NCBI RefSeq assembly: GCF_014692495.1
Contig: NZ_JACOIJ010000010.1
Span: forward strand, 1 to 64,000
Source of the DNA: Sphingobacterium litopenaei
Lineage (GTDB): Bacteria > Bacteroidota > Bacteroidia > Sphingobacteriales > Sphingobacteriaceae
Length of the DNA: 64,000 nt
Direction of reading: 5' to 3'
Made by a program: the position numbers and the translations under genes. Every line of letters begins with the position of its first letter. The stretch's first letter is position 1. Shown piece after piece: positions 37,680-46,502 of the stretch. The notes under the pieces are model-generated. The model ran no database searches. It saw nothing but the letters and a program-made list of their open reading frames with translations, and was not told the origin of the DNA.

Positions 37680-38825
37680 TTAATACAGTAAAAACGGAGT
37701 TATTTCTTTTTCCCAATCTTCAATGCCTTCTCTTGTGTTTATTTTATGTTGTTTCAAATATTTAAAAGCATTTGGTATTCCTAATAATTTATCTAAATGT
37801 TTGTTTCCATCAGGATTAACGTTGGTATGGTAATTACGTTCTTTTAAATGATCTGGAAACATGCTGTAGATAATCTGAATGAGATTTATGAAATATTGAA
37901 CGGATTGAAATGCAGTTGGATTTTTAGGAATAATTCTCAAACCGTGACATTCTTCTCCAATATACAAACTCATTGTGGAGGTATAATGTACAACCTCTAT
38001 ATCCGCGCCAACTAATTCTTTGGAAACCTGTTTATATAATAGATCAGCATCTATCCAAGGCGCACCGAATTGTGCAAAAGGATAATCTGTTCCTCGGCCT
38101 TCTTGGATATTTAATCCTTCAAAGAGACAAGCACCCGCGTACGTATATATAGTTTCTCTGTTTTGAATGGCTGGAGATGTAGGGAAGAAAGGATAGTCTG
38201 TGTTTGTTGCCCTATTCCAGTTTTCCATTTTCTGAATTTGTAAATCTAATTTCGGGTAATATTTACCTCTGAAATATTGAGCAAGTTCTGCCAAAGTACA
38301 TTGGTGAGTAATAGGAATATTAAATCTTCCTATAAATGAACTACAACTCTCATTCAAAAAAGGACCTTCTGCCAAATGAATAGCCTGCTCTATTGGATTT
38401 GGTCTGTCTAATAATAGGACTGGCTTATTGTATTTTTCGCAACTCTCCAATACGTGGGTCATCGTCCACAAGTAAGTATAAAATCGAGCTCCAATATCGG
38501 GTAAATCCACTATAATCAAATCCAAATCGGCTAAGTCTTTCTCCGTCGGAGCAAGTTTTTCACTATATAGACTGATGATAGGAATTTGTGTTGCGCTATC
38601 AATGTGGTGATCGATATAAGCCCCATCATCTCCAGTTCCATCAAATCCATGTTCGGGAGCAAAAAGTTTGGTTATATTAAATCCAGCGTCTTTCAACGCT
38701 AATCGGCTATGTTGATCCTTACTAGTCATTGAGGCGGCATTGCAGACTAATCCTATTTTTAAGTTTTTATTGATGGATTCTTTTTCAAGTAAAATATCGA
38801 CGCCAAAACGTGTGGTAGATTTCAT
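37680..38825 (-). CDS. DUF1343 protein, NamZ-like exo-N-acetylmuramidase (GH171)
   Basis: 381 residues of the DUF1343 family, now GH171, whose Bacillus member NamZ releases MurNAc from the end of glycan chains. Family blocks are GLVCNAASMTSKDQHSRLAL, APEHGFDGTGDDGAYIDHHI, VVDLPDIGARFYTYLWTM-like and LDRPNPIEQAIHLAEGPFL. No signal peptide is visible (start MKSTTRFGVDILL), so it may work inside the cell on recycled fragments. It stands alone after the M16 operon. Confidence 0.85.
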   Translation of the reverse strand: MKSTTRFGVDILLEKESINKNLKIGLVCNAASMTSKDQHSRLALKDAGFNITKLFAPEHGFDGTGDDGAYIDHHIDSATQIPIISLYSEKLAPTEKDLADLDLIIVDLPDIGARFYTYLWTMTHVLESCEKYNKPVLLLDRPNPIEQAIHLAEGPFLNESCSSFIGRFNIPITHQCTLAELAQYFRGKYYPKLDLQIQKMENWNRATNTDYPFFPTSPAIQNRETIYTYAGACLFEGLNIQEGRGTDYPFAQFGAPWIDADLLYKQVSKELVGADIEVVHYTSTMSLYIGEECHGLRIIPKNPTAFQSVQYFINLIQIIYSMFPDHLKERNYHTNVNPDGNKHLDKLLGIPNAFKYLKQHKINTREGIEDWEKEITPFLLY

Positions 38826-38900
38826 GCGCTGAAAATAAGGAATTACAATTTAATCCAAAGATTTATTGACCTTATTATATAAAGAAGCGTAGTATTAAAA

Positions 38901-39758
38901 TTAAATTGTCGTGATTGTATTTAATTTTTTATACTGTTTTGGGCTAGTATCCGTTACACTTTTAAATATTTTATGAAAATTCACAAAGTTGTTGAAACCG
39001 GATTCAAAGCAAATTTCTTTGAGATTCATATCAGAAGATTTTAATAATCTACAGGCATGAGCGACACGCAGTTCACTTACGAATTGGATTGGAGTTTTAC
39101 CAGTTTTTTGTTTAAAATATCTACAGAATGAATTTTTAGTCATCTTCGCTAAGCTCGCTAATGCATCCAATTCCACTTTATTACGGTAATTATCTTTAAT
39201 GTAATTAATCACATCATTCATCCTTTTATGATCTAACGAATGCGTATAAACTTCGTAGTTTTCGCTAATCAACATTTGCGGTTGATACTTTTCGAAATAA
39301 TGAAGGGATTCGATGAGTTTGGTGATTTTAAGAATATCCGATTTCTCATGAATATAAGCAAACAGGTCGTTGAACATGGCGTCACAATTCTCCAAATACA
39401 TTACTCTTGATGAATTGGAAATCAACTGTTGAATACTTTTAGCTTCTTGTAATTGATAAAAACCTTCGCCTAAAAAATTAGGTTTAAAGTGGATCACAAT
39501 ACAGTCAATCGGATTATGTTTGTGAAGATAATCACCATCAAAAAGCCAATAATGCGGAATGTTAGACCCAATTAAAACACAGCTGTTTTCAGCAACACTC
39601 TGAATACAATCCCCGACGAATAAAGTTCCCATACCTTTTGCTAAATAGATAAATTCAATTTCTTCGTGATAATGCCAAAGATTATGGTGTTGCGGATAGC
39701 TATCTCTGCGCACATGTAAGTTTTTATGATAACTTTCTGTGAGGCTTAGTTTTTTCAT
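38901..39758 (-). CDS. AraC family transcriptional regulator
   Basis: 285 residues. An N-terminal cupin sensor domain (HLWHYHEEIEFIYLAKGMGT) is followed by a C-terminal AraC double helix-turn-helix (LASLAKMTKNSFCRYFKQKT and ICFESGFNNFVNFHKIFKSV). It is divergent from the fucose operon, separated by 148 bases with repeats that look like its binding sites, so it is probably the activator of that operon in response to the sugar or a metabolite. It has no membrane domain. Confidence 0.92.
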   Translation of the reverse strand: MKKLSLTESYHKNLHVRRDSYPQHHNLWHYHEEIEFIYLAKGMGTLFVGDCIQSVAENSCVLIGSNIPHYWLFDGDYLHKHNPIDCIVIHFKPNFLGEGFYQLQEAKSIQQLISNSSRVMYLENCDAMFNDLFAYIHEKSDILKITKLIESLHYFEKYQPQMLISENYEVYTHSLDHKRMNDVINYIKDNYRNKVELDALASLAKMTKNSFCRYFKQKTGKTPIQFVSELRVAHACRLLKSSDMNLKEICFESGFNNFVNFHKIFKSVTDTSPKQYKKLNTITTI

Positions 39759-39765
39759 ATCATCG

Positions 39766-39853
39766 GTTTATATTATCCACTTATTCAAGTAAATCCTAAA
39801 AATTAATACTAAAGTAGATAATATAGTTTATGTTTTAGGTAAATTGGTTTATG
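39766..39853. promoter_or_regulatory. Candidate AraC operator between divergent genes
   Basis: TATATTATCCACTT at 39769-39782 and AAGTAGATAATATA at 39812-39825 form a 14-base inverted repeat with one mismatch. GTTTATG also recurs at 39826-39832 and 39847-39853, 21 bases apart, and a related GGTTTAT starts at 39766. Direct half-sites two helical turns apart are typical AraC targets. No TAnnTTTG box was found here. Confidence 0.45.
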
Positions 39854-39906
39854 TAATTATTCTTTAATACCTTTAATTTTATTCCAATCAATTATAAACA
39901 AAGACC

Positions 39907-41160
39907 ATGACGAAACAACAAAAGTATACTTTTGCAATTATACTGATTACATCACTATTTTTCTTTTGGGGATTTATTCATAATCTAGATCCTATATTAA
40001 TCAAGCATTTACGCAGTGCATTTAGCTTAACACATTTCCAAGCGTCCTTAGTTGATTCTGCTGTATTCGTTGCCTATTTTTTATTGGCCATTCCAGCTGG
40101 AATCATCATGCAAAAATTTGGTTATAAGGCTGGTATTCTCGTTGGATTAAGTTTGTTCGCCTTGGGTTGCTTTTTGTTTATACCTGCGGCTAACACAGTG
40201 AGTTATGGTTTTTTCCTAACTGCCTTATTTATACTTTCTTGTGGATTGACTATTTTGGAAACAGCCGCAAATCCATATATCACCGTGTTGGGTGATCCTG
40301 CTAAAGCTACTCAACGCCTTAATTTTGCGCAATCTTTCAATGGTCTTGCAGCTTCACTAGCACCAATTGTTGGAGGAGTTTTTATTCTTGCAGAAGAGCC
40401 AAAATCTTCAGAGGAATTAGCTTCCATGTCTGAAGGGGCAAGATTAGCCTACATTCAAGCAGAAACAGGATTAGTGAAAGGACCTTATTTGGTATTGGGG
40501 TTAATTATATTGGTTGTTGCCGTATTATTTTTTCTGACCAAATTACCAGATATCAAAGAAGAGGAGGATGGTTCTACTGAGCATGTGGGCTTTTTCAGGA
40601 GTCTAAGACACATGCAGGTTCGTTGGGGAATTGTTGCGCAATTCTTTTATGTAGGGGCGCAAGTTTACGTATTTAGTTTTTTATTAGTTTTTGCAGAAGA
40701 TGCAATAAATATGGCTGGTCAAGATGCAAAATATTACGCAGGACTAGCGGGCTTTTTGTTTATGATAGGGCGATTTGTCGGCACATTTTTTATGCGTTAT
40801 ATAGCTCCTTACAAATTGCTTATGCTTTATAGCATATTTTCTATACTGTTAAGTCTTATAGTGATTTTTGGAACTGGAATATTTACGTTTTATGCGTTGA
40901 TTGGGATTACGTTTTTCATGTCAATAATGTTCCCGACAATTTTTGCGATCGGCATACAAGGCGTAGGAAGAGATACCAAGTCCGCTTCCAGTTTTATAAT
41001 TATGTCAATCGTAGGTGGTGCGGTTATTCCTCCTTTAGCAAGTATGATTACAGATAGTACGAAGAATATTCACCTTTCTTATGTGGTGGTATTGTTGTGT
41101 TTCCTGGTTATATTGTTGTTTGGATGGAAAACACGTCATGTCAAAGCTATTCAAAATTAA
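39907..41160 (+). CDS. fucP: Sugar MFS transporter, L-fucose:H+ symporter (FucP) family
   Basis: 417 residues, 12 membrane helices. FucP-type features: FFFWGFIHNLDPILIKHLRSAF at the start and GLTILETAANPYITVLG with the conserved AANPY. GLSLFALGCFLFIPAA and FFMSIMFPTIFAIGIQG match the FHS family. It brings a monosaccharide, most likely L-fucose, across the inner membrane with a proton. It is the first gene of a seven-gene operon of oxidative fucose catabolism. Confidence 0.92.
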   Translation: MTKQQKYTFAIILITSLFFFWGFIHNLDPILIKHLRSAFSLTHFQASLVDSAVFVAYFLLAIPAGIIMQKFGYKAGILVGLSLFALGCFLFIPAANTVSYGFFLTALFILSCGLTILETAANPYITVLGDPAKATQRLNFAQSFNGLAASLAPIVGGVFILAEEPKSSEELASMSEGARLAYIQAETGLVKGPYLVLGLIILVVAVLFFLTKLPDIKEEEDGSTEHVGFFRSLRHMQVRWGIVAQFFYVGAQVYVFSFLLVFAEDAINMAGQDAKYYAGLAGFLFMIGRFVGTFFMRYIAPYKLLMLYSIFSILLSLIVIFGTGIFTFYALIGITFFMSIMFPTIFAIGIQGVGRDTKSASSFIIMSIVGGAVIPPLASMITDSTKNIHLSYVVVLLCFLVILLFGWKTRHVKAIQN

Positions 41161-41169
41161 AAAATAGAA

Positions 41170-41499
41170 ATGAAGAGATATGCTTTAGGATTGGATTTAG
41201 TAAATGATCCAAAATTAATTCAAGAATATGAGGAGTACCATAAAGCTGTGTGGCCAGAAATCAAAAAATCGATAGCTGATGCGGGAATAGAAAATATGGA
41301 GATTTATCGATTTGGCAATAGGTTGTTTATGCTTATGGAGACAGCTGAGGATTTTGATTTCTCTGTAAAAGCTGAAATGGATGCTTCAAATTCAAAAGTG
41401 CAAGAATGGGAACAATTGATGTGGAAATATCAGCAAGCGATTCCAGGAGCCAAAGAAGGTGAAAAGTGGGTATTAATGGATAAAATATTTCAATTATAA
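41170..41499 (+). CDS. L-rhamnose/L-fucose mutarotase (RhaM-type, DUF718)
   Basis: 109 residues of the RhaM family. MKRYALGLDLVNDP, the conserved YHKAVWPEIKKSI with the catalytic His, and MEIYRFGNRLFMLMET fit the dimeric ferredoxin-like fold. It speeds the interconversion of alpha and beta anomers of the sugar so the dehydrogenase gets its substrate. Context points to L-fucose rather than rhamnose. The stop is directly adjacent to the ATG of the next gene. Confidence 0.88.
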   Translation: MKRYALGLDLVNDPKLIQEYEEYHKAVWPEIKKSIADAGIENMEIYRFGNRLFMLMETAEDFDFSVKAEMDASNSKVQEWEQLMWKYQQAIPGAKEGEKWVLMDKIFQL

Positions 41500-43164
41500 A
41501 TGGAAAAAGAGCGTTTGTATTTTTTACAAATACATTCAAAAGATAATGTGTTAGTTGCTTTGCAGGATTTGCAAGCAGGACAAGTCATTGATTTTGCAGG
41601 ACAAACAGTTGTTTTAGTAGATCATATTAAAGCAAAACATAAATTTACTTTGGCTGATTACGATAAAGATCAGGAAATCTATATGTATGGTGTTTTGGTA
41701 GGAAAATTAAACTATGCGCTACCAAAAGGAAGTTTAATTACTGTAGACAATCTGCGCCATGCTTCAGAAGATTTTAAATTGGGTGAGCGCAAATTGGAAT
41801 GGCACAAGCCGGATGTTTCGAAATATCAGAATAAAACATTTTTTGGTTTTCATCGATCGAATGGTAAAGTAGGCACCGCCAATTACTGGCTGGTCATTCC
41901 TTTAGTATTCTGTGAAAATAGAAATGTCTTAACGCTAAAATCTGCATTAGAAGAGAGATTAGGCTATAAAGTAGAAAGCAAGGATTATTCGAATGAGGTA
42001 GATTTACTGCTTGATCGATATAAAGCAGGAGCTTCTATCGATGAATTATTACAGATGGACTTAACCTCTTCTAGTATTAAACAGAAGACTAATCGGCCTT
42101 TTCCAAATGTTGATGGTGTGAAATTCTTAAATCACGATATGGGTTGTGGCGGGACACGTATGGATTCCGATGCCCTTTGTGGATTATTAGCGGGGTACAT
42201 CACGCATCCTAATGTGGCAGGTGCGACGGTTCTAAGTTTAGGGTGTCAACATGCACAAGCTTCCATATTACGTGATGAAATCGCTAAAAGAGACGCTAAC
42301 TTTGATAAACCGTTATACATTTTTGAGCAGCAAAAGGAGGGGACGGAAGCCGAATTGATGCAGAAGGCTCTCAAAGCAACTTTTGCCGGATTAGCTCAGG
42401 CTAATTTGCAGACGCGTCAACGCGCTACATTGGACAAACTTTGTATTGGCTTAGAGTGTGGAGGCTCAGATGGTTTTTCGGGAATATCCGCCAATCCCGC
42501 TTTAGGAATGGTTTCGGACATTATAGTTAGTTTAGGCGGTTCAGTTATCCTAGCAGAATTCCCTGAATTGTGTGGTGTTGAGCAGGAAATGAGCGACAGA
42601 TGTCTGAATGAAGATATCGCTCAACGCTTCATGTACTTAATGAAAACCTACAATGCCAAAGCAGAAGCAGATGGTTCAGGATTTTATATGAATCCTTCTC
42701 CTGGAAATATTCGTGATGGTTTAATCACGGATGCAATTAAATCCGCAGGAGCAGCTAAAAAAGGGGGCACTTCTCCTGTAGCGAATGTCGCCGATTATCC
42801 CGAACTAGCAGATAAACCTGGATTGAATCTATTGTGTACACCAGGAAATGATGTGGAGAGTACTACAGCAGAAGTGGCTGCCGGAGCGAATGTTGTGCTT
42901 TTTACAACAGGTTTAGGCACGCCAACGGGTAATCCTATTGCACCGGTAATTAAAATTTCTACCAATACAACAACTTATGAACGCATGCCAGATATAATAG
43001 ACATTAATTGTGGGACTATTATCGATGGACAAGAAACAATAGAAGAATCAGCTCATCGTATACTTGATTATGTCATTGAAGTAGCAAGTGGTCAACAAGT
43101 TCCAAAAGCTGTGAAGCTTGGACAAGATGATTTTATTCCTTGGAGAAGAGGTGTGTCGTTATAG
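41500..43164 (+). CDS. UxaA-family dehydratase, predicted to act on L-fuconate
   Basis: 554 residues: an N-terminal SAF domain (about 1-95) and the UxaA-type catalytic region. Conserved Cys/metal-region motifs are FLNHDMGCGGTRMDSD, LSLGCQHAQ and CIGLECGGSDGFSGI; the C-terminal half has LLCTPGNDVESTTAEVAAGA and FTTGLGTPTGNPIAPV. Altronate dehydratases eliminate water from sugar acids. In Xanthomonas the fuconate step is done by an enolase-superfamily enzyme, so here an unrelated enzyme appears to fill that place. Substrate inferred from neighbours. Confidence 0.82.
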   Translation: MEKERLYFLQIHSKDNVLVALQDLQAGQVIDFAGQTVVLVDHIKAKHKFTLADYDKDQEIYMYGVLVGKLNYALPKGSLITVDNLRHASEDFKLGERKLEWHKPDVSKYQNKTFFGFHRSNGKVGTANYWLVIPLVFCENRNVLTLKSALEERLGYKVESKDYSNEVDLLLDRYKAGASIDELLQMDLTSSSIKQKTNRPFPNVDGVKFLNHDMGCGGTRMDSDALCGLLAGYITHPNVAGATVLSLGCQHAQASILRDEIAKRDANFDKPLYIFEQQKEGTEAELMQKALKATFAGLAQANLQTRQRATLDKLCIGLECGGSDGFSGISANPALGMVSDIIVSLGGSVILAEFPELCGVEQEMSDRCLNEDIAQRFMYLMKTYNAKAEADGSGFYMNPSPGNIRDGLITDAIKSAGAAKKGGTSPVANVADYPELADKPGLNLLCTPGNDVESTTAEVAAGANVVLFTTGLGTPTGNPIAPVIKISTNTTTYERMPDIIDINCGTIIDGQETIEESAHRILDYVIEVASGQQVPKAVKLGQDDFIPWRRGVSL

Positions 43165-43195
43165 AGATTATGTAATAAATACAATTTAAATTAAG

Positions 43196-43960
43196 ATGTC
43201 AAAATTAGAAGGGAAAGTTGCCGTAATTACAGGAGGTGGAAGTGGTATTGGCCAAGCGATTTCAGAGCTTTTTGCTGCTGAAGGGGCTATGGTACATATC
43301 ATAGATTTAAATGTTGAAGGTGGTAATAAGGTGGTTCAAAATATTATTTCAAATGGAGGAGGAGCGAAATTACACATTTGCTCCGTTTCGAATCAAGCAG
43401 AGATAATAAACGTTATTGATTCAATTGGCAAAGTAGATATTCTGGTGAATAATGCGGGAATTGCACATGTTGGAAATCTCGAAAACTGCGCTGAAGCAGA
43501 TTTTGAAAAAGTTTTTGACGTCAATGTCAAAGGCGCATATAACGCATTATATGCTTGTGTTCCTAAAATGAAACAACAAGGCAGCGGAGTAATATTAAAT
43601 TTAGCTTCTATAGCAGCGGTGGTCGGTATTGCTGACCGTTTTGCTTATTCGATGAGCAAGGGCGCTATTTACGCAATGAGCATGTCTGTAGCCCGAGATT
43701 ATATGAAGTATAACATTCGAAGTAATTCTATTTCTCCAGCACGAGTTCATACACCTTTTGTGGATGGATTTATCTCGAAAAACTATCCTGGAAAGGAAGT
43801 AGAAATGTTTCAAAAACTTTCCGATTCACAACCTATAGGCCGTATGGCAAAACCAGAGGAAATTGCTAAATTGGCTCTATTCCTATGTTCGGACGATGCC
43901 GCATTCATCACAGGTAATGATTATCCAATTGATGGTGGCTTTATTAAACTCAATAACTAA
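43196..43960 (+). CDS. SDR oxidoreductase, probable 2-keto-3-deoxy-L-fuconate dehydrogenase
   Basis: 254 residues of the classical short-chain dehydrogenase family. NAD-binding TGGGSGIGQAISELF, NNAG, and the catalytic Ser/Tyr/Lys in LNLASIAAVVGIADRFAYSMSKGAIY are seen. It is placed between the dehydratase and the FAH-type hydrolase, which matches the dehydrogenase that oxidises the C4 hydroxyl of the keto-deoxy acid. The second SDR of the operon probably makes the lactone. Assignment of the two is by order and similarity, so it could be swapped. Confidence 0.85.
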   Translation: MSKLEGKVAVITGGGSGIGQAISELFAAEGAMVHIIDLNVEGGNKVVQNIISNGGGAKLHICSVSNQAEIINVIDSIGKVDILVNNAGIAHVGNLENCAEADFEKVFDVNVKGAYNALYACVPKMKQQGSGVILNLASIAAVVGIADRFAYSMSKGAIYAMSMSVARDYMKYNIRSNSISPARVHTPFVDGFISKNYPGKEVEMFQKLSDSQPIGRMAKPEEIAKLALFLCSDDAAFITGNDYPIDGGFIKLNN

Positions 43961-43977
43961 CAATTAAAATATAAATA

Positions 43978-44832
43978 ATGAAATTAATACGATTTGGTGA
44001 AGTTGGTAAAGAAAAATGTGGTGTACAGATAGAAGGTGTAAATTATGATGTTTCCGATTTCGTGTCAGATTATAATGAATCTTTTTTTGAAAATGAAGGG
44101 CTAAAGAGACTACAAGACTATTTGGAAACAAATACTGAGAGACTAACTGAATTACCTAGGGATTCCAGATTAGGTGCTCCGTTTTCAAGGCCTTCCAAAA
44201 TTGTTTGTATTGGTTTGAATTATAAAGACCATGCAGAAGAAACAGGAGCTGCGATACCAGCAGAACCTATTATTTTTATGAAATCTACCACCGCATTAAT
44301 AGGTCCGAATGATACGGTAGTAATACCTAAAAACTCTAAAAAAACGGATTGGGAGGTTGAATTTGGAATTGTAATCGGCCAGAAAGCGACTTATGTAGAA
44401 GAAGCTGAAGCATTGGATTATGTGGCTGGATATGTATTACACAATGATATTTCGGAGCGTGAGTTTCAAATAGAGCGTGGTGGTACTTGGGATAAAGGCA
44501 AAGGCTGTGATACTTTTGCGCCGATGGGACCTGTACTCACTACAAAAGACGAAATTCCTGATATCAATAATGTAAATCTTTGGTTGAAAGTGAATGGCAA
44601 GACATATCAAAATGGTAATACCAAGAACTTAATCTTTTCTGTTCCTTTTATTGTTTCTTATGTTTCGCAATTTATGACCTTGCTTCCAGGCGATGTTATT
44701 TCTACCGGAACTCCAGCTGGAGTGGGTCTAGGATTTAATCCGCCGATATATTTAAAAGAAGGAGACGTTATTGAATTAGGAGCAGATTATTTAGGCGAGC
44801 AAAGACAAGAAGTAATTGATTATAAAAAATAA
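43978..44832 (+). CDS. FAH-family hydrolase, probable 2,4-diketo-3-deoxy-L-fuconate hydrolase
   Basis: 284 residues of the fumarylacetoacetate hydrolase family. IVCIGLNYKDHAEETGAAIP, the metal ligands in WEVEFGIVIG and HNDISEREFQ, GPNDTVVIP and LLPGDVISTGTPAGVGLG are conserved. It would cleave the diketo acid to pyruvate and L-lactate. It starts 17 bases after the SDR, and the lactonase follows 6 bases later. Good fit with the same pathway as the neighbours. Confidence 0.88.
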   Translation: MKLIRFGEVGKEKCGVQIEGVNYDVSDFVSDYNESFFENEGLKRLQDYLETNTERLTELPRDSRLGAPFSRPSKIVCIGLNYKDHAEETGAAIPAEPIIFMKSTTALIGPNDTVVIPKNSKKTDWEVEFGIVIGQKATYVEEAEALDYVAGYVLHNDISEREFQIERGGTWDKGKGCDTFAPMGPVLTTKDEIPDINNVNLWLKVNGKTYQNGNTKNLIFSVPFIVSYVSQFMTLLPGDVISTGTPAGVGLGFNPPIYLKEGDVIELGADYLGEQRQEVIDYKK

Positions 44833-44838
44833 AACAAT

Positions 44839-45669
44839 ATGCGTATAGATGCTCATCAACATTTTTGGATTTATGATCCTGTGAGAGATTCTTGGATTAC
44901 AGACGAAATGTCTACTATTCAGCGCAATTTTTTGCCAAATGATATTTCTCAAACGCTAAAAGATAATCGTATTGATGGTGTAGTGGCTGTTCAAGCTAGC
45001 GAAAGTCATCAGGAAAGCTATTTTTTGGCTGAGTTAGCGCAGGTTTACAAATTGATAAAAGGTGTTGTAGGGTGGGTAGATTTACATTCTGCACATATTG
45101 ATGAATATTTAGAAGAATTCAAAAAACATGAGATTATCAAAGGTTTTAGGCATGTTATTGAGGCGGAACCCCATGGTGATTTCTTGAGTTCAGATGAATT
45201 TTTGCGCGGTATAGAAGCTCTCACAAAATACGATTATACTTACGATTTGCTGATTAGACCGCGTCATTATGCAAGTACATTGGCATGTGTAAAGGCTAAT
45301 CCGAATCAAAAATTTATGCTTGATCATATTGCAAAGCCACCTATCAAATCCCAAGAGTTTGAAGAGTGGGCTTTGTTTATTGAAAGTCTAGCATCTTTTC
45401 CAAACGTATTCTGCAAAGTTTCGGGATTGGCAACAGAAGCGGATTGGACGAATTGGCGACTGGATCATTTTACACAATATATTGATCATGTCATCAAAAG
45501 TTTTGGTAAAGATCGTGTATGTTTCGGATCAGACTGGCCGGTTTGTTTACTAGCAGCCAGTTATGAACAAAGCATCGAAATTGTTCAAGATAAATTAAAA
45601 GATTTCACAAACGAAGAACTCGATAAGTTTTGGGGACTGAATGCCGTGAAATTTTATAATCTCAAATAA
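44839..45669 (+). CDS. Amidohydrolase-family lactonase, probable L-fuconolactonase
   Basis: 276 residues of the amidohydrolase (COG3618) family. MRIDAHQHFWIYDPVRDSW with the HxH motif, GFRHVIEAEPHG, the His in FMLDHIAKPP and the Asp in CFGSDWPVC define the active site. Such enzymes open L-fucono- or L-rhamnono-lactones to the acid. The place between hydrolase and dehydrogenase genes agrees. Confidence 0.9.
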   Translation: MRIDAHQHFWIYDPVRDSWITDEMSTIQRNFLPNDISQTLKDNRIDGVVAVQASESHQESYFLAELAQVYKLIKGVVGWVDLHSAHIDEYLEEFKKHEIIKGFRHVIEAEPHGDFLSSDEFLRGIEALTKYDYTYDLLIRPRHYASTLACVKANPNQKFMLDHIAKPPIKSQEFEEWALFIESLASFPNVFCKVSGLATEADWTNWRLDHFTQYIDHVIKSFGKDRVCFGSDWPVCLLAASYEQSIEIVQDKLKDFTNEELDKFWGLNAVKFYNLK

Positions 45670-45674
45670 CTAAT

Positions 45675-46463
45675 ATGGACTTAAATTTAAAAGGCAAAGT
45701 TTTCATCGTCACGGGTGGAGCAAAGGGTATTGGTAAAGGCATTGTTTTGGCGTTAGCAAAGGAGGGAGCCATTCCTGTCATTGTTGGGCGTAAACAATCC
45801 GATAATAATTTGGTAAAGGATGAGGTTGTAGCTTTAGGAGGCGAAGCCTTATGCGTTGAAGCAGAATTGTCCAATCCTGAAGAATCTAAAAAAGCAGTAG
45901 ACGCCACTTTAGAGAAGTATGGTCGGATTGATGGGATTGTAAATAATGCAGGGCAAAATGATGGAGTAGGATTGGAAAATGGTAATTATGAAGATTTTAT
46001 CCAATCTTATCATAAAAATGTGGTACACTATTATTTGATTGTACATCATGCATTATCCGCTTTAAAAGAATCTAAGGGAGTAATTGTAAATATTAGTTCT
46101 AAAACGGCAGAAACAGGTCAGGGAGGTACTTCGGGTTATGCAGCATCAAATGGAGCACGCAATGCCTTAACGAGAGAATGGGCCGTTGAATTGTTACCTT
46201 ACGGTATTCGTGTGAATGCCATTATAGTAGCTGAATGTGCTACTCCACAATACGATACTTGGATTCAAACATTGGATAATCCAGAGGAAACATTGAAGAA
46301 AATTACAGATCGTATCCCCTTGGAGCATCGTATGACGACTCCAGAGGAGATTGCAAATACAGCTGTGTTTTTACTTTCCAATCGATCAAGCCATACTACG
46401 GGACAATTGGTTTATGTCGATGGGGGATATGTGCATCTTGATCGTGCTTTAATAAAAGAATAA
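45675..46463 (+). CDS. SDR oxidoreductase, probable L-fucose dehydrogenase
   Basis: 262 residues. SDR motifs: VTGGAKGIGKGIVLALAKEG, NNAGQND, and the catalytic SSKTAETGQGGTSGYAASNG with Tyr and a replaced Lys position (YAASN). In place of the usual YxxxK this reads YAASN, so the Lys appears to be Asn; the alignment should be checked. It would oxidise L-fucose at C1 to the lactone with NAD(P). Last gene of the operon; a terminator follows directly. Confidence 0.8.
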   Translation: MDLNLKGKVFIVTGGAKGIGKGIVLALAKEGAIPVIVGRKQSDNNLVKDEVVALGGEALCVEAELSNPEESKKAVDATLEKYGRIDGIVNNAGQNDGVGLENGNYEDFIQSYHKNVVHYYLIVHHALSALKESKGVIVNISSKTAETGQGGTSGYAASNGARNALTREWAVELLPYGIRVNAIIVAECATPQYDTWIQTLDNPEETLKKITDRIPLEHRMTTPEEIANTAVFLLSNRSSHTTGQLVYVDGGYVHLDRALIKE

Positions 46464-46498
46464 AAACAAAAGGGGATTTTTAAATCCCCTTTTGTTTT
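46463..46498. terminator. Bidirectional intrinsic terminator
   Basis: 16-base-pair stem (AAAACAAAAGGGGATT and complement, loop TTTA) between the last fucose gene and the convergent kinase gene; A and T runs on both sides. Confidence 0.9.
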
Positions 46499-46502
46499 GC
46501 TT

